The notes beneath the pieces are model-generated. The model did not search any database and had not been told where the DNA came from. It saw nothing but the letters and a program-made list of their open reading frames with translations. Positions 8,157 through 16,822 of a stretch of DNA of 47,749 nucleotides are shown here, piece by piece. The position numbers were made by a program, and so were the translations under genes. How positions within the stretch are numbered: position 1 is the stretch's first letter; each line of letters starts with the position of its first letter. The DNA lies in the NCBI GenBank assembly GCA_022712315.1, contig JALAGS010000187.1, forward strand, positions 1 through 47,749, given 5' to 3'. This stretch comes from Sphingobacterium sp. (lineage in GTDB: Bacteria > Bacteroidota > Bacteroidia > Sphingobacteriales > Sphingobacteriaceae).

Positions 8157-8732
8157 ATGACCGAACGTGAAATTCTAAGACAACATATCGACAAAACCGT
8201 CCAGTTGAACGACGAACAATTCGACTACTTCTTTTCTTTTTTTAAACCAGTCTCCTTTAAAAAGAAACAAATGATTATCAAGCAGGGAGATCTTGTGGAA
8301 CAGGAGTATTTTGTGCTAAATGGCTGCCTCAAGACCTATTTTACCAATGATGAACAAAAGATGCATATCTTACAGTTCGCTACACAAACCTGGTGGGCTT
8401 CCGATTATAATGCACTGCATAACCACGGTTCGGCTACGGTCAATTTAGATTGTGTTAGCGACGCAGACACGCTTTGCTTATCGAACGAAGACCGTGAAAA
8501 AGTATGCAAGGAAATTCACGAAGTTGAAACCTTTTTTAGATGGCGTTCCAATAAAGGATACATTGGGCTACAAAAAAGAATCATGTCACTACTGAACAAC
8601 AATGCACGAAGCCGTTACGAAGAACTCATGCAACAATATCCTGAACTCTATAATCTCGTCCCTAAACAGTTGATTGCAGCATATCTCGGCGTTTCCCGCG
8701 AAACACTAAGCAGGCTCTACCATAACAAATAA
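8157..8732 (+). CDS. Crp/Fnr-family transcriptional regulator
   Basis: A 191-residue regulator with a cyclic-nucleotide-binding-type beta-barrel at residues about 25-115 (KQMIIKQGDLVEQEYFVLNGCLKTYF), a long dimer helix, and a C-terminal helix-turn-helix (LVPKQLIAAYLGVSRETLSRL, about 166-187). The recognition helix reads R-E-T-L-S-R. It keeps the Arg, Glu and Arg that contact TGTGA in E. coli CRP (RETVGR). The barrel lacks a clear cAMP pocket (no RxS) and an Fnr-type N-terminal Cys cluster, so the signal is unknown. A perfect TGTGA-N6-TCACA site lies 39 bp after its stop codon, in front of the next gene. Confidence 0.85.
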   Translation: MTEREILRQHIDKTVQLNDEQFDYFFSFFKPVSFKKKQMIIKQGDLVEQEYFVLNGCLKTYFTNDEQKMHILQFATQTWWASDYNALHNHGSATVNLDCVSDADTLCLSNEDREKVCKEIHEVETFFRWRSNKGYIGLQKRIMSLLNNNARSRYEELMQQYPELYNLVPKQLIAAYLGVSRETLSRLYHNK

Positions 8733-8750
8733 TTTGATCTAGATCACAAA
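8733..8750. promoter_or_regulatory. Fnr-like palindrome
   Basis: TTTGATCTAGATCACAAA contains TTGAT-N4-ATCAC, one base from the Fnr consensus TTGAT-N4-ATCAA. It lies just after the Crp-like gene's stop and 37 bp (centre to centre) before the CRP-type site. Confidence 0.5.
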
Positions 8751-8770
8751 AGCAAAACCATTCTCCAAAT

Positions 8771-8786
8771 TGTGATGTATATCACA
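8771..8786. promoter_or_regulatory. CRP-type operator, perfect consensus
   Basis: TGTGATGTATATCACA is an exact TGTGA-N6-TCACA. Its centre (8778.5) is about 43-44 bp before a likely start point near 8822, set by TACTTTG at 8810-8816. There is no TTG at the -33 distance. That is the position of a class II activator site for the downstream Hsp31-like gene. Confidence 0.65.
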
Positions 8787-8934
8787 TAAGGCATTGGCAA
8801 TTTATCCCCTACTTTGTACTATCGTTTTAAACAGTTATTTTTTTATGGATGCTGCTATTTGATTGATTTAGATTGACCTGATGTAGAAAAATGTAAATCT
8901 TCTAGCTTCATCACCGCTAAAAACAAATTAAGAT

Positions 8935-9633
8935 ATGAAAAAGGACAAATTAAAAGTATTGGTTGTATTGACATCACATGATGAATTGGGAAACACCGGA
9001 GAAAAAACCGGTTTTTGGATAGAGGAATTCGCAGCACCTTACTATGTTTTGCAAGATTCAGGAGTAGACATTACGATCGCATCACCAAAGGGAGGACAGC
9101 CGCCAATCGACCCGAAAAGTGCACTCCCTGATTTTCAAACAGAAGCTACTAAACGTTTTGATGCAGATAAGGAGCTTCAAACTAAATTAGCAAACAGTAT
9201 TCCTTTGGATGATATCAATGAGCAGGATTATGATGCTGTTTTCTATCCCGGCGGCCATGGTCCCTTGTGGGATTTAACTAACGATAAGACATCCATTGCA
9301 TTGATCGAGTCATTTTGGGCACACAACAAACCTGTAGCTGCCGTATGCCATGCCCCAGCTGTATTTCGATTTGTCAAAGAAAGCAACGGTCATCCACTGG
9401 TCGAAGGCAAAAAAGTTACTGGATTTTCCAATAGTGAGGAGGAAGCGGTTCAACTAACGGATGTTGTCCCCTTTTTAGTAGAGGATGAGCTCGTCAAATT
9501 GGGTGGGCAGTACAGCAAAGGAGAAGATTGGCATAGCTACGTTATCAAAGACGGTAATTTAATTACAGGACAAAACCCAGGGTCTTCAGAAGAAACAGCC
9601 AAGGCTCTGTTCGCACTATTAACGAATGTGTAG
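8935..9633 (+). CDS. DJ-1/PfpI superfamily protein, Hsp31-like glyoxalase III type
   Basis: A 232-residue cytoplasmic protein of the class I glutamine-amidotransferase-like fold. The nucleophile elbow is AVCHAPA with Cys138-His139. Glu30 sits in GFWIEE. These are the same residue numbers as the Cys138-His139-Glu30 triad of yeast Hsp31. YPGGHG (104-109) forms the oxyanion region, and GFSNSEEEAV is the usual C-terminal motif. Family members convert methylglyoxal to lactate without cofactor or act as holdase/deglycase-type stress proteins. A CRP-type operator and an Fnr-like palindrome upstream suggest control by the neighbouring Crp-like regulator. A strong terminator follows. Confidence 0.85.
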   Translation: MKKDKLKVLVVLTSHDELGNTGEKTGFWIEEFAAPYYVLQDSGVDITIASPKGGQPPIDPKSALPDFQTEATKRFDADKELQTKLANSIPLDDINEQDYDAVFYPGGHGPLWDLTNDKTSIALIESFWAHNKPVAAVCHAPAVFRFVKESNGHPLVEGKKVTGFSNSEEEAVQLTDVVPFLVEDELVKLGGQYSKGEDWHSYVIKDGNLITGQNPGSSEETAKALFALLTNV

Positions 9634-9658
9634 CAAGTAATTAAAAAACGATTCCATA

Positions 9659-9688
9659 AAAAAGCTAGACGGATAAGTCTAGCTTTTT
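9659..9688. terminator. Bidirectional terminator
   Basis: Perfect 12-bp arms, AAAAAGCTAGAC (9659-9670) and GTCTAGCTTTTT (9677-9688), with a 6-base loop. The T-run works on both strands, ending the Hsp31-like gene and the leftward PUL. Confidence 0.9.
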
Positions 9689-9731
9689 GCGGATATTTAC
9701 TCATGCTTAAAGCAATTTCAAATTCCTCCGA

Positions 9732-12230
9732 TTATTTCACCAGACTTTCTACTGTTGCTATTTTTAGCCAAGGCGAACTGAAACGTATCGCTATATTTTC
9801 TCCAGACTGACCCAGCGCTTGCACATAGACGATCATTTTTCCATGATAAACGCGCTGTTTATTATCTGTATAGTCACCCATATCGGCATTATTTCCAGCT
9901 TCCATCCCGAGTAGACGTGCATTTCCGAGGATGTCGCAAGTGATTTCATCTTCCGAAAGTATGACGGGAAGCCCTTTTTCATCCAGGATCTGCAAAGCAA
10001 TCTGTAGCACATCTCCGGTTTTTACTTGCTGATTTCCCAAAATGACGGCTTCAATAGTGCTAGGTCTTTGGCTAGATTGAATGGCCTCTCTAACAATTTC
10101 TTTTCCACTGTTGTCTAAGCCAATCACCTCCAGTTTGCCCATGGCATAAGGAATATCCCAAAAGATGATCCCTGTTTTCTGATCGTACTTTTTCTCCTGC
10201 CCGACGACCTGTCCATTTAGCTCCAATCGTGCGGCTGCACTATTTGTATAACATACCACACGGATTTGCTGACCGGCCTGGTAGTTCCAAATAGGCCAGG
10301 CATCCATGGAGGGCGCTTCGTTTTTCCGCTGTCCCTGCTCAGATTCCAATGCTGACCAAACATCTGTGGCAGCGGTTCCTCCCTGCAATGGATAGGTACC
10401 CAAGTAGGCCATCGGCTTATCCAACCACAGCGATTGACGAAAATATCCCCTTGGTTTAATAAATCCCGCAAAGTCTAAGAGTCCCGAATAAAAGCCCCGC
10501 GAAGGCCAACGACCTGACTCACCGAGATAGTCAATACCTGTCCACAAAAACTGACCAAAGATATGGCTGTTGTCGCGTACAGCAAGCCATGCTGGAAGAT
10601 CGTGCCGATTCTCGCTTCCGAAAATGATGCGTTCCGGATAGCGCTGATGATCCTGCTGGTATCGACTTTCAGTATAATTGTATCCTGCAATATCAAGTGC
10701 CCCAGGATAGGCTGTTTCGTTAGACATCGCTACGCCAGCAAGCCCCGCTGTAACAGCCCTACTTTTATCATATTTTTTCACAACCGCAACCAAACGTTTG
10801 GCAATATCTCCCAATCGCATCGCATCTGGCGCATCCTTTTTGTAACCGCCATACGATGCCTGGGTAAAGCCGCCTTCTTTTTTTTCTCCATTTAGAATAG
10901 GATGTGAATAAGGGTCGTTTGGATAATCTACTTCGTTACCTATGCTCCAGGCGAAAATGGAGATATGGTTACGATCCCGCTTGACCATATCGGACAGATC
11001 CTGCTCTCCCCAGGATTCAAAAAAGTCGTAGGATCCCTCAAAACCCGGTGTCCCGACATTCCATCCCTGCAACCATTTCCTCTTCGGGTACTCCCACTCA
11101 TCAAACGCCTCATCCATTACCAAGAGACCAAGCTCGTCACATAAGGCATAAAGTGAAGATGCCTGCGGATTATGACTTGTACGGATTGCATTGACACCCA
11201 AAGATTTTAAAGTTAGCAGTCGGCGGCGCCATACGTCGGTATACATTTCAGAACCGAGCACCCCTGCATCATGATGCAGGCAGACGCCTTTGACTTTCAT
11301 CCATGCATTGTTCAAGGCAAAGCCTTTATTCGGGTCGAACGTAAAGGTTCTGAAGCCTGTTTTCACCTCTGACTGATCAATCTGCATCCCATTTTGGATA
11401 ACAATTGTCCTTAAGGTATACTGTACGGGCTGCTCTAAACTCCACAATCTTGGATTCGATACCGTCAATTGTTGCTGTATCTTTGCTTTATCGGCAGCCC
11501 CGACCTGAATTTTTTGAGACTTTTTAGCAACAACCTTTCCCATTGGATCGAGCAGCTCCTGCTCCACCCTAATCTGGGCAGCGGCCGGTGTAGTGTTGAC
11601 GAGCGCTACTTCTGTATTTAAAATTCCCTTTTCCTGTTTTAGCTCTGGATAGGCGTAGACTCCCCACTGATCAATATGCAGTGCATTAGCCTTTACAAGC
11701 CATACATCGCGATAGATTCCAGATCCAGTATACCATCTTGAATCTGCACTTTTGCTGTGGTCGACCTTAACAGCAATGGTATTTTCCTTCCCAAACTCAA
11801 TTAACGGTGTAATATCGTAGGAAAAGGAGACGTAGCCATTGGGCCGCTTACCGACAGATTTACCATTGATAAAAACTTCGCTTCGGTTATAAACACCCTC
11901 AAAATATAAAAATATCTTTTTACCCTGATCTTCCACAGGTATAGTCAATTGCTTTCGGTACCAGCCAATACCGCCTGGTAAATAACCTGTCGCGCTGGCT
12001 AGCGTTGGGCTCAAGGGATATTTTACGCCCCAATCATGAGGCAAACTGACCTGCTGCCAGCTGGCGTGATTCTTTTCAGCGCCTGCCTGTCCTTCGATAT
12101 CGCCCAAATGGAAACGCCAATCCGAGTTCACACGTTCGGCGGTGCCAAATCCGGGTTGTGCATATAAGCTATGGATACCCATATACGTCGATACAGCCAA
12201 AACGGCCAGATTTCTTATTATTTTTTTCAT
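9732..12230 (-). CDS. GH2 family glycoside hydrolase (beta-galactosidase type)
   Basis: An 832-residue exported enzyme with signal peptide MKKIIRN...LYAQ (1-25). It shows the GH2 sugar-binding jelly roll (about 30-185), an immunoglobulin-like domain (186-300) and a TIM barrel (301-600), followed by C-terminal Ig-like domains. The acid/base is Glu433 in WSIGNEVDYP and the nucleophile is Glu540 in IIFGSEN. RTSHNP (350-355) is the usual GH2 signature. It probably removes beta-linked galactose or a related sugar from the PUL's glycan; GH2 also includes glucuronidases and mannosidases, so the sugar is not certain. It is the last gene of the leftward PUL, 26 bp after the GH43 gene. Confidence 0.9.
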   Translation of the reverse strand: MKKIIRNLAVLAVSTYMGIHSLYAQPGFGTAERVNSDWRFHLGDIEGQAGAEKNHASWQQVSLPHDWGVKYPLSPTLASATGYLPGGIGWYRKQLTIPVEDQGKKIFLYFEGVYNRSEVFINGKSVGKRPNGYVSFSYDITPLIEFGKENTIAVKVDHSKSADSRWYTGSGIYRDVWLVKANALHIDQWGVYAYPELKQEKGILNTEVALVNTTPAAAQIRVEQELLDPMGKVVAKKSQKIQVGAADKAKIQQQLTVSNPRLWSLEQPVQYTLRTIVIQNGMQIDQSEVKTGFRTFTFDPNKGFALNNAWMKVKGVCLHHDAGVLGSEMYTDVWRRRLLTLKSLGVNAIRTSHNPQASSLYALCDELGLLVMDEAFDEWEYPKRKWLQGWNVGTPGFEGSYDFFESWGEQDLSDMVKRDRNHISIFAWSIGNEVDYPNDPYSHPILNGEKKEGGFTQASYGGYKKDAPDAMRLGDIAKRLVAVVKKYDKSRAVTAGLAGVAMSNETAYPGALDIAGYNYTESRYQQDHQRYPERIIFGSENRHDLPAWLAVRDNSHIFGQFLWTGIDYLGESGRWPSRGFYSGLLDFAGFIKPRGYFRQSLWLDKPMAYLGTYPLQGGTAATDVWSALESEQGQRKNEAPSMDAWPIWNYQAGQQIRVVCYTNSAAARLELNGQVVGQEKKYDQKTGIIFWDIPYAMGKLEVIGLDNSGKEIVREAIQSSQRPSTIEAVILGNQQVKTGDVLQIALQILDEKGLPVILSEDEITCDILGNARLLGMEAGNNADMGDYTDNKQRVYHGKMIVYVQALGQSGENIAIRFSSPWLKIATVESLVK

Positions 12231-12256
12231 TGTACTATGTGCATTAGGTTTAGTGA

Positions 12257-14170
12257 TTAAAGTGTAGGAACGACAGGCAATACATGGCCCTGATCATCAA
12301 AAAATAACCGGTCCATGCACACCTCCCGATTAAACCCAGCGGCATCGCCCATATCGATACCTTTGGGATAATTAAAACGATGGTATACAATATACCATTC
12401 ATCTTTACCTGGAATCTGCAAAATAGAATTATGTCCTGTGCCATAAATGCCTTTGGCAGGATCCTTTTGCAAGACTAAATTATTTTCTGGAACAGTGATC
12501 GGTCCATCTGGTGAAGTCGCGGTTCCATAACGTACCCGATAATTTTCACTTCGGGTGTCGTCCTCCGACCAAAAGAAATAATAAAGGCCTTTTCGATGGA
12601 CAACATAGGCGCCTTCCCGGAAAGTCTTATCGGGTGTCAGTACTTTGATTGTATTTCTTTTAATCGAGATCATATCTTTATTGAGTTCAGCAACAGCTAG
12701 GTAGCCATTTCCCCAGTACAGATAACTTTTCCCCGATTTCGGATCGTTAAACACTGCAGGATCAATCTCTTGCCCTCCTTTTACCCCTTCGGGTTTAAAA
12801 TTTATCAGTGGCTTGCCCGAATCTTTGAAAGGGCCCGTTGGCAAATCGGCCACGGCAACACCAATTTTTTGGGCTGCTGTAAAATAATAATAGTACTTAT
12901 AGTCGTTCTTGATTTTCTTTTCCGTAATGGTAGGTGCCCATGCATTTCGAGCCCCCCAAGCAACATCCTTTTTCAGATCCAAAATCACACCTTCATCCTT
13001 CCAATGACTTAGATCTGCCGAAGAGAATGTTTTGAAATAATATCCCCCCCAACCATCAAAGCCATCACTTGTCGGATAGATATAGTATTTTTTTGTTTTA
13101 TTGGAATAAAGGACATCTGGATCGGCATAAAAGCCATCCAATAGCGGATTCTTTCTGAATGCGAATTCTATATCTTTGGGTTTTCCCCATTTGGAGGTCA
13201 AGTCCAGAAGTTCTTGCCTTGAAATAGGAATGATGGTCCCATGACGTGGATGGAAATCCATGTCAATTTGATGGTCGATTACTTTAAAGCGATCAAGGTC
13301 TTCGGAGATACAAAATTGGTACTTCCCTTTACCATAGACATCATACATGAGAACATATTTATTCGATTGATTGAGCTTAAAGACGCCGGATCCTTCTACG
13401 GCATCCTTGGTTTGCTGTTTATAGCCAGGCTGTTCAATCCATTTTCCCGAAGTCAGCGAATCCGTTATCGCCAACTTAATACCATTTCCATGTCCTTCGG
13501 TTTTGTAAAAGAGGTAGAGCAAGCCATTTTTTGCAATAATATCACCGTCGATACAAGATTTGCCATTTTTGGGAAGAAACAGCACTTTAGGTTCGGTTTC
13601 AAAATCCGTAAATTCCTTGTTAGCATAAGCATAATAGATGATGTCCGGACCATTTCCGTGCTGCATGGACCAGTACACCATATATTTGTCTACCGAAGGG
13701 TCAAATATAGTCTGCGGCGCCCATACTCTTTTCAACGTTTCCTGCCCCTTGAAGCGTTGCTGGATATCGATTGCCTGGTGGGACCAATGCACAAGATCTT
13801 CGGATTTTAGCAGGATCATACCCCGGTTGGAATCCCAGCCTTTAGAGGAGGTCATGTCGGTGAGCACCATATAAAATGTTTTTCCATCTTCACCCCGAAG
13901 AATATGCGGATCCCTAACACCGCCAGTTTTGGCGATCATCTTCGAATCCAGAATAGGATGGTTTTCATTCAAGGCCCTGTAGGTATAGCCATCTGTACTG
14001 ATTGCAAAACAAACGGCCTCGTCTGCGACAGCATTCCCTTTAAAATAGGCAAATAAATAACCTGCAAAATCTTTTTCTGTGGGCCCGCTGCGATAAGCTT
14101 GAGCAAAAACACCGCATGTAGCATGTATTAAAAATAAGGTAACTAAGATCGAAATTTTGTTTTTTTTCAT
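12257..14170 (-). CDS. Two-domain GH43 family glycoside hydrolase
   Basis: A 637-residue exported protein (signal peptide to about residue 24, FAQ) with two GH43-type five-bladed propellers in one chain. Domain 1 (about 35-310) has candidate catalytic residues Asp87 (VRDPH), Asp208 (CIDGD) and Glu259 (AVEGSG). Domain 2 (about 340-635) has Asp350 (YADPD), Asp470 (EIDPA) and Glu519 (FREGA), with a C-terminal HNSI...WYIVYHRF strand typical of GH43. Both triads look complete. GH43 enzymes act on alpha-L-arabinofuranosides, beta-xylosides or galactan. With GH2 next door, an arabinose- or galactose-containing plant glycan is plausible but unproven. Confidence 0.85.
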   Translation of the reverse strand: MKKNKISILVTLFLIHATCGVFAQAYRSGPTEKDFAGYLFAYFKGNAVADEAVCFAISTDGYTYRALNENHPILDSKMIAKTGGVRDPHILRGEDGKTFYMVLTDMTSSKGWDSNRGMILLKSEDLVHWSHQAIDIQQRFKGQETLKRVWAPQTIFDPSVDKYMVYWSMQHGNGPDIIYYAYANKEFTDFETEPKVLFLPKNGKSCIDGDIIAKNGLLYLFYKTEGHGNGIKLAITDSLTSGKWIEQPGYKQQTKDAVEGSGVFKLNQSNKYVLMYDVYGKGKYQFCISEDLDRFKVIDHQIDMDFHPRHGTIIPISRQELLDLTSKWGKPKDIEFAFRKNPLLDGFYADPDVLYSNKTKKYYIYPTSDGFDGWGGYYFKTFSSADLSHWKDEGVILDLKKDVAWGARNAWAPTITEKKIKNDYKYYYYFTAAQKIGVAVADLPTGPFKDSGKPLINFKPEGVKGGQEIDPAVFNDPKSGKSYLYWGNGYLAVAELNKDMISIKRNTIKVLTPDKTFREGAYVVHRKGLYYFFWSEDDTRSENYRVRYGTATSPDGPITVPENNLVLQKDPAKGIYGTGHNSILQIPGKDEWYIVYHRFNYPKGIDMGDAAGFNREVCMDRLFFDDQGHVLPVVPTL

Positions 14171-14217
14171 GAAGGTTTATTAGAGTAAATAAGCATTAGA
14201 CCATTTTTTTTGCACCT

Positions 14218-14244
14218 CAAAAAGCCACGGGATATAATCCCGTG
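14218..14244 (-). terminator. Hairpin inside the PUL, between transport and enzyme genes
   Basis: CACGGGAT (14226-14233) pairs perfectly with ATCCCGTG (14237-14244). On the minus strand it is followed by GGCTTTTTG. It may reduce read-through from the SusC/SusD genes into the glycosidases. Confidence 0.75.
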
Positions 14245-14280
14245 ACTTCGTAGTACGACAATTTTACTTGCCATTATCAC

Positions 14281-14958
14281 CTATTTCAAAGCTATTTTTT
14301 GAACTGCCGTATAGTAGTACTCTCCGGATACCGTAGATTTCACCCCAATTCTAGCAAACACATAATCGAGGTTTTTCAAATTGTCCGGCAACTCTCCAAC
14401 GATACTCGTCGGTTGACCAAAAGCAACGTTAGCCAAGTTGGCATCCACTCGAAGCTCTCGCTGTACCTGATCTGTTAAAATCGATTTGCCAAGGTAAAGA
14501 CGCACAAACTCCAAATTTGCAGTACCTACTATCCTGTTAACCGTAAAGTTAGCAGTAATACTGTTATTATTTTTTTGAAAAGATTCGTTTGTCACCGTAA
14601 AATAGGGTGTTACAGGTACATCAATTGTCGTATTACCTTTCACTTGCACCAAAATCGTATCGGTTGCCTGTTGTAACCAAGGAGAATCTCCTTTACGCAC
14701 CAATTTATAATCACCTTCAAAAAGGCTAACAGAGAAAGAACCGTCCTGATTGAAATAAACTGGTATCGCCGAGCGAAGTGGATATCCATCTTGCCATAAC
14801 TCCAGCTGAGGTCCATTGTTGCGCACACCGACTACCTTACCTTCGTAAACAACACGTCCCGAAAGTGTTGATTTTGGAGCTTCAAAATTATCATATTTGC
14901 AACCTACAACGAGTAAGCTTACAAAAGCTACCAATAAGCTTAAAAATTTTATTTTCAT
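14281..14958 (-). CDS. DUF3823 lipoprotein (SusE/SusF position)
   Basis: A 225-residue lipoprotein with lipobox VVGC at Cys20. An N-terminal carboxypeptidase-regulatory/Ig-like domain (STLSGRVVYEGKVVG...LELWQDGYP) and a second beta-sandwich (about 118-225) match the DUF3823 architecture found directly after SusD in many PULs. It is probably a surface glycan-binding or accessory protein, by analogy with SusE/SusF; binding has not been shown for most members. It is 12 bp after SusD and so cotranscribed with it. Confidence 0.85.
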   Translation of the reverse strand: MKIKFLSLLVAFVSLLVVGCKYDNFEAPKSTLSGRVVYEGKVVGVRNNGPQLELWQDGYPLRSAIPVYFNQDGSFSVSLFEGDYKLVRKGDSPWLQQATDTILVQVKGNTTIDVPVTPYFTVTNESFQKNNNSITANFTVNRIVGTANLEFVRLYLGKSILTDQVQRELRVDANLANVAFGQPTSIVGELPDNLKNLDYVFARIGVKSTVSGEYYYTAVQKIALK

Positions 14959-14970
14959 GGTACAACTAGA

Positions 14971-16821
14971 TTAATGGAATGGATTTCTTACTATTTTAGG
15001 ATTTTTATTAATGACATCCTGACTAATGGACGCATAATAATTGGCCATACGGAAAAAGCGTGCCTTTCTGAAACGTGCAGGTCTTACCCGCTCATAGATA
15101 TACTTACCGTCATCTGCATGTCCTGGACGTACAATACGATAAGCATATAATCCATATACAACGGCATTGGGATCATTTTCAGATCCGTCCCACACCAAAT
15201 GTGCAATACGCCATCTTTTAAGATCATAAAAACGATGGTCTTCAAAGGCAAGTTCGACACGGCGTTCATTCCGGATAATATCCATTGTTAGATTACTAAT
15301 ACTATTGGCCGGAAATCCTGCTCTTTCCCGCAACTTGTTGACATAGGTTCTTGCATCGACAGCCTGGCCAAGCTCAAAGGCAGCTTCAGTCGCATTGAGG
15401 TAAACTTCGCCCAAACGAAACCAAGGCCACCAGTTGGAAGCCGATGTACCACGTGTACTGGCTGCAGGTGCATCACTCACAAATTTGCGGATATAGAAGC
15501 CGGTATTGCTTACATCCTGCGCATCATACAATGGCCCGTCAAAACCAGTCCACAAACCACCACTAGCATAATTCTGCCCCAGCTGTGGCGCTGCCGTAAA
15601 CTGGTAAGCTCCATTTGCTCCCCAGGTTGCCACTCCAGCTTGGATACTCACAGCGCGTCCCCGGAATGAAGTTCCCGGATAAATCACTGTTCCAAACAAA
15701 CGGGCATCTTTATTCGCAAAAATATCATTGATATTTTGGTAGGCAATGTAATTTCCTGTGGTGGTTTTATCATGCAAAGTCCCTTTGCTTCCATCGAGAT
15801 AATCAAAACTTTCCACCAGACTCAACGATGGTGAAATGGTTGAAGAAGACTCATTATCTTCTGTTAAGCTTCTCACAATATTATCATAGGCAAAACGGTG
15901 AACTTTCAGGCTCGTTGCGAAATCCTTCGCAAAGATGACCTCCGCACCGGTCTTTTTATTTAGCATATCATAAAAATTAGCTCCTTTGTCCGCGTTATCA
16001 TTATACAATGCAAATGGACCGCTCATAATTTCCTTGGAAGCTGCCAAAGACTTGGTATAATACCCCGTAGCCATATTGGCGGGTATCCCTACCTCACCTC
16101 CGGCTGTTGTAATCGGTGAGGCCATTAGGTTATTGTATTTCGCGATAGATCCGGCATAAAGCATGGCACGACTTTCCAGGGCCAATGCCGTATACTTGTT
16201 GGCTCTGGTCCTACTGGCATTATAAACGGCGAGATCTTCCTTAATCTCTTCCAGTTCTTTGTAAATAAAATCGTAGACTTCATACTCCTTAGCACGCGCC
16301 ACCTGCAATGGTGTTGGATCGCCGCTGAAGTCATAGATAAGCTGTGTGGTGACAATCGGAACACCTCCCATTCGTTTGACGAGTTCGAAATAAACAAAGG
16401 CGCGAATGAATCGTATTTCAGCTTTATACTGCTTTCGCTGCGCATCGCTCAATTGTGTACTGAACTGATCGATATTTTCTAGGGAAAGATTCAGGTCCCT
16501 TATCAGGCCGTAATCCCAGTAACGACCATAGTCATCACCAAATTGATAATCATTGCGCCAGTTTTGATCACGATGTCCCGACCACATCGCATCGTCCAAT
16601 TCGGTCATACCGCCTGTATTGAAAACACCGTGTAAAGTCGGCAACCTATCGTAATAATTGGCGACGAGTGAAGTCAGCAGCTTAGGATCGTTCCAGAGCT
16701 GTGCATCGGTGATCAAGGTCTTTGAATCTCTGTCAAACCAATCATCGTGGTTACAACTGCTCATCGAGGATATTGTCAATAAAGCTATGCCTATATATGT
16801 AAGTTTCAATCGTAGTTTCAT
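14971..16821 (-). CDS. susD: SusD/RagB family outer-membrane glycan-binding lipoprotein
   Basis: A 616-residue lipoprotein with lipobox SSSC near Cys23. It has the TPR-rich SusD fold: an N-terminal SusD-like segment with AQLWNDPKLLTSLVANYYDRL, the central IRFIRAFVYFELVKRMGGVPIVT helix pair characteristic of RagB/SusD, and the C-terminal conserved block WWPWFRLGEVYLNATEAAFELG...IRNERRVELAFEDHRFYDLKRW. It caps the SusC barrel and delivers oligosaccharide to it. Only one base separates its start from the SusC stop, so the pair is translationally coupled. Confidence 0.95.
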   Translation of the reverse strand: MKLRLKLTYIGIALLTISSMSSCNHDDWFDRDSKTLITDAQLWNDPKLLTSLVANYYDRLPTLHGVFNTGGMTELDDAMWSGHRDQNWRNDYQFGDDYGRYWDYGLIRDLNLSLENIDQFSTQLSDAQRKQYKAEIRFIRAFVYFELVKRMGGVPIVTTQLIYDFSGDPTPLQVARAKEYEVYDFIYKELEEIKEDLAVYNASRTRANKYTALALESRAMLYAGSIAKYNNLMASPITTAGGEVGIPANMATGYYTKSLAASKEIMSGPFALYNDNADKGANFYDMLNKKTGAEVIFAKDFATSLKVHRFAYDNIVRSLTEDNESSSTISPSLSLVESFDYLDGSKGTLHDKTTTGNYIAYQNINDIFANKDARLFGTVIYPGTSFRGRAVSIQAGVATWGANGAYQFTAAPQLGQNYASGGLWTGFDGPLYDAQDVSNTGFYIRKFVSDAPAASTRGTSASNWWPWFRLGEVYLNATEAAFELGQAVDARTYVNKLRERAGFPANSISNLTMDIIRNERRVELAFEDHRFYDLKRWRIAHLVWDGSENDPNAVVYGLYAYRIVRPGHADDGKYIYERVRPARFRKARFFRMANYYASISQDVINKNPKIVRNPFH

Positions 16822-16822
16822 G

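Noticed and set aside
13241..13810. A 189-codon open frame on the plus strand inside the GH43 gene
   Set aside because: It is antisense to a gene with clear catalytic motifs and signal peptide; its translation has no recognisable domain and no promoter.
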